A stretch of DNA of 32,280 nt, taken from positions 1-32,280 of the forward strand of contig CAKMIA010000015.1 in NCBI GenBank assembly GCA_927353735.1, given 5' to 3'. This document shows positions 31,113-32,280 of the stretch, piece after piece. This stretch comes from an uncultured Veillonellaceae bacterium (GTDB taxonomy: Bacteria; Bacillota; Negativicutes; Veillonellales; Dialisteraceae). The position numbers were made by a program, and so were the translations under genes. Under the pieces are notes generated by a model. The model was not told where the DNA came from. It made no database searches and saw only the letters and a list, made by a program, of their open reading frames with translations. Numbering within the stretch: position 1 is the stretch's first letter; every line of letters begins with the position of its first letter.

Positions 31113-32280
31113 TTATTCCGGATCAATACGCTCGATAAAGGTGCGCTGCCCGTTTTCAAAACTCATGATGATGCCCGACGATACGGTGTTGTGCTGTTCG
31201 TCGATGGTGATCCGGCCGCTCACGCCTTCAAAATCGCGGATCTTCGTGAGCGCCTTTGCTATGTCTTCAGGCTTGGCTGAGCCGCCGTCCGCAATGGCCT
31301 GGATGGCAAGTGATGCCGCGTCGTAGGCCGTGACGGCAAAAGAATCAGGTGCTGCGCCGTACCGCGCCTCGTAGCGGCGGACGAAATCCTGAAGCTTCGG
31401 ATTGTCGTCCTTCGGCGAGTAGTGGTTGCAGAAGTAGGTGGCGCCCAGATTGCCGGCTCCGGCGATCTCCACCAGCTTGTCGCTGTCCCAGCCGTCGCCG
31501 CCCAGGATCGGTACGGTGATGCCCATTTCACGGGCCTGCCGGATGATCAGTCCGACTTCCTGATAATAGCCCGGGACAAAGATGATATCCGGATGGAGCG
31601 CGGCCGCCTTGGTCAGAATGGGCTTGAAGTCCACATCGCGGGCCATATAGGCTTCCTGTGCCGGTACCTGTCCTCCTTTGTCCTGGAATTCCTTGGTGAA
31701 AAATTCGGCCAGCCCCTTGGAATAGTCGCTGGAATTATCCACCAGTACGACTGCCGTCCGGGCTTTTAGCCGGTCGACAGCGAAATCCGCCATAACCCGG
31801 CCCTGATACGGATCCGTGAAGCAGGCCCGGAAGAGATAGTCTCTCGTCTTGCCTGTATTCGGATCGACGGTGACCGCCGGATTGGTGCCGCTCGGCGAAA
31901 TGATCGGTATCTTGTCCGATGCGGCCTGCGGTGCCAGAGCGATCACGTTCGAGCTCGTGTCCGGTCCGATGATGACCGATACGCCGTTTTCCACAAGCTT
32001 GGCGAGCGCATCGGCCGCGCCGGCCACTTCGCTTCGGTTATCCACGCCGATGACCTGGATCTTCTTCCCCAGTACGCCGCCGTTGATATTCGCATCCTCC
32101 ACTGCCATGTGGATTCCGTTCAGCGAAGACGTGCCGAAAGAAGCATTGGAACCGGTCATTTCCAGATTGGCGCCGATCATGATGAGATCCGACGACCCGG
32201 CCGGTTTGGCGGCGCTGCACCCGGCAAGGACCGCTGCGGAAGCGGCGGGCGCCGACAGACACGCTCGCCCGTAAGGCAGG
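31113..32280 (-). CDS. Branched-chain amino acid ABC transporter, substrate-binding lipoprotein (copy 1, N-terminus outside window)
   Basis: The frame is open to the right edge, so the start codon is not in the window. The visible part begins in a signal peptide with lipobox VLAGC (cysteine codon at about 32217-32219), followed by a short linker and IMIGANLEMTGSNASFG. It is a paralogue of copy 2: shared blocks include RACFTDPYQGRVMA, VDNSSDYSKGLAEFF and FVPGYYQEVGLIIRQAREMGI. There is no terminator or promoter in the 31 bp before copy 2, so both belong to the liv operon. An internal ATG at 32180 lies after the signal peptide and is not the start. Two binding proteins would widen the range of amino acids imported by one channel. 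Confidence 0.93.
   Translation of the reverse strand, partial: LPYGRACLSAPAASAAVLAGCSAAKPAGSSDLIMIGANLEMTGSNASFGTSSLNGIHMAVEDANINGGVLGKKIQVIGVDNRSEVAGAADALAKLVENGVSVIIGPDTSSNVIALAPQAASDKIPIISPSGTNPAVTVDPNTGKTRDYLFRACFTDPYQGRVMADFAVDRLKARTAVVLVDNSSDYSKGLAEFFTKEFQDKGGQVPAQEAYMARDVDFKPILTKAAALHPDIIFVPGYYQEVGLIIRQAREMGITVPILGGDGWDSDKLVEIAGAGNLGATYFCNHYSPKDDNPKLQDFVRRYEARYGAAPDSFAVTAYDAASLAIQAIADGGSAKPEDIAKALTKIRDFEGVSGRITIDEQHNTVSSGIIMSFENGQRTFIERIDPE

Noticed and set aside
29975..31138. Open frame of 387 codons on the plus strand
   Set aside because: Antisense to the livK gene, which has a signal peptide, lipobox and ribosome site.

Overview
The window is a GC-rich (by eye roughly 58-60% in genes, lower between genes) chromosomal stretch from an anaerobic member of the Bacillota. 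Strong AGGAGG ribosome binding sites, sigma-A type TTGACA/TATAAT promoters, the DUF1659/DUF2922 small-protein locus, a yybP-ykoY manganese riboswitch and a phi3T/Bacillus-type ThyA point to Firmicutes. The GC content, the fermentative enzymes and the low-oxygen redox proteins make a Negativicutes host (Veillonellales-like) my best guess; I cannot prove the genus. I see no insertion sequence, CRISPR array, integrase or rRNA.

Left part (1-9500). Two minus-strand redox genes, a CoA-disulfide-reductase-like flavoprotein cut by the window edge and a C_GCAxxG_C_C protein, are preceded by a possible structured small RNA. Then come tRNA-Leu(TAG), a complete pyruvate carboxylase gene, and a recQ-thyA-folA run followed by a QueT-family transporter gene. 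The last three supply thymidylate, tetrahydrofolate and a queuosine precursor.

Middle (9500-14600). A palindrome-controlled promoter drives a row of very small genes: a 71-aa unknown, DUF2922, DUF1659 and a 36-aa Trp-rich amphipathic peptide. The peptide is translationally coupled to a lysozyme/endolysin-like protein. Two membrane proteins of unknown function follow, one with a long Asp/Glu/Tyr tail. Next is an MFS exporter facing a MerR/BmrR-type regulator across a textbook 19-bp-spacer MerR promoter.

Cassette 14640-19480. Two polysaccharide-deacetylase-fold (CE4, HpPgdA/PuuE-like) hydrolases, a complete polar amino acid ABC transporter (binding protein, permease, ATPase) and an Asp/Glu/hydantoin racemase with both catalytic cysteines form one plus-strand operon behind an AT-rich promoter with repeated boxes. 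I read it as uptake and processing of an unusual amino acid or cyclic amide; its substrate is not known. It is the best candidate here for an undescribed pathway.

Right part (19500-32280). M18 aminopeptidase, a TMEM165/GDT1-family Mn2+ exporter under a manganese riboswitch, a divergent M19 dipeptidase, a flavin reductase, an iron-dependent alcohol dehydrogenase and an ADP-ribosylglycohydrolase-fold protein that has lost its metal-binding aspartates. Last is a minus-strand branched-chain amino acid ABC operon (livK-livK-livH-livM-livG-livF) with two tandem binding-protein genes, the first running off the right edge. Peptidases, amino acid importers and fermentative enzymes together suggest an organism that lives largely on peptides and amino acids.
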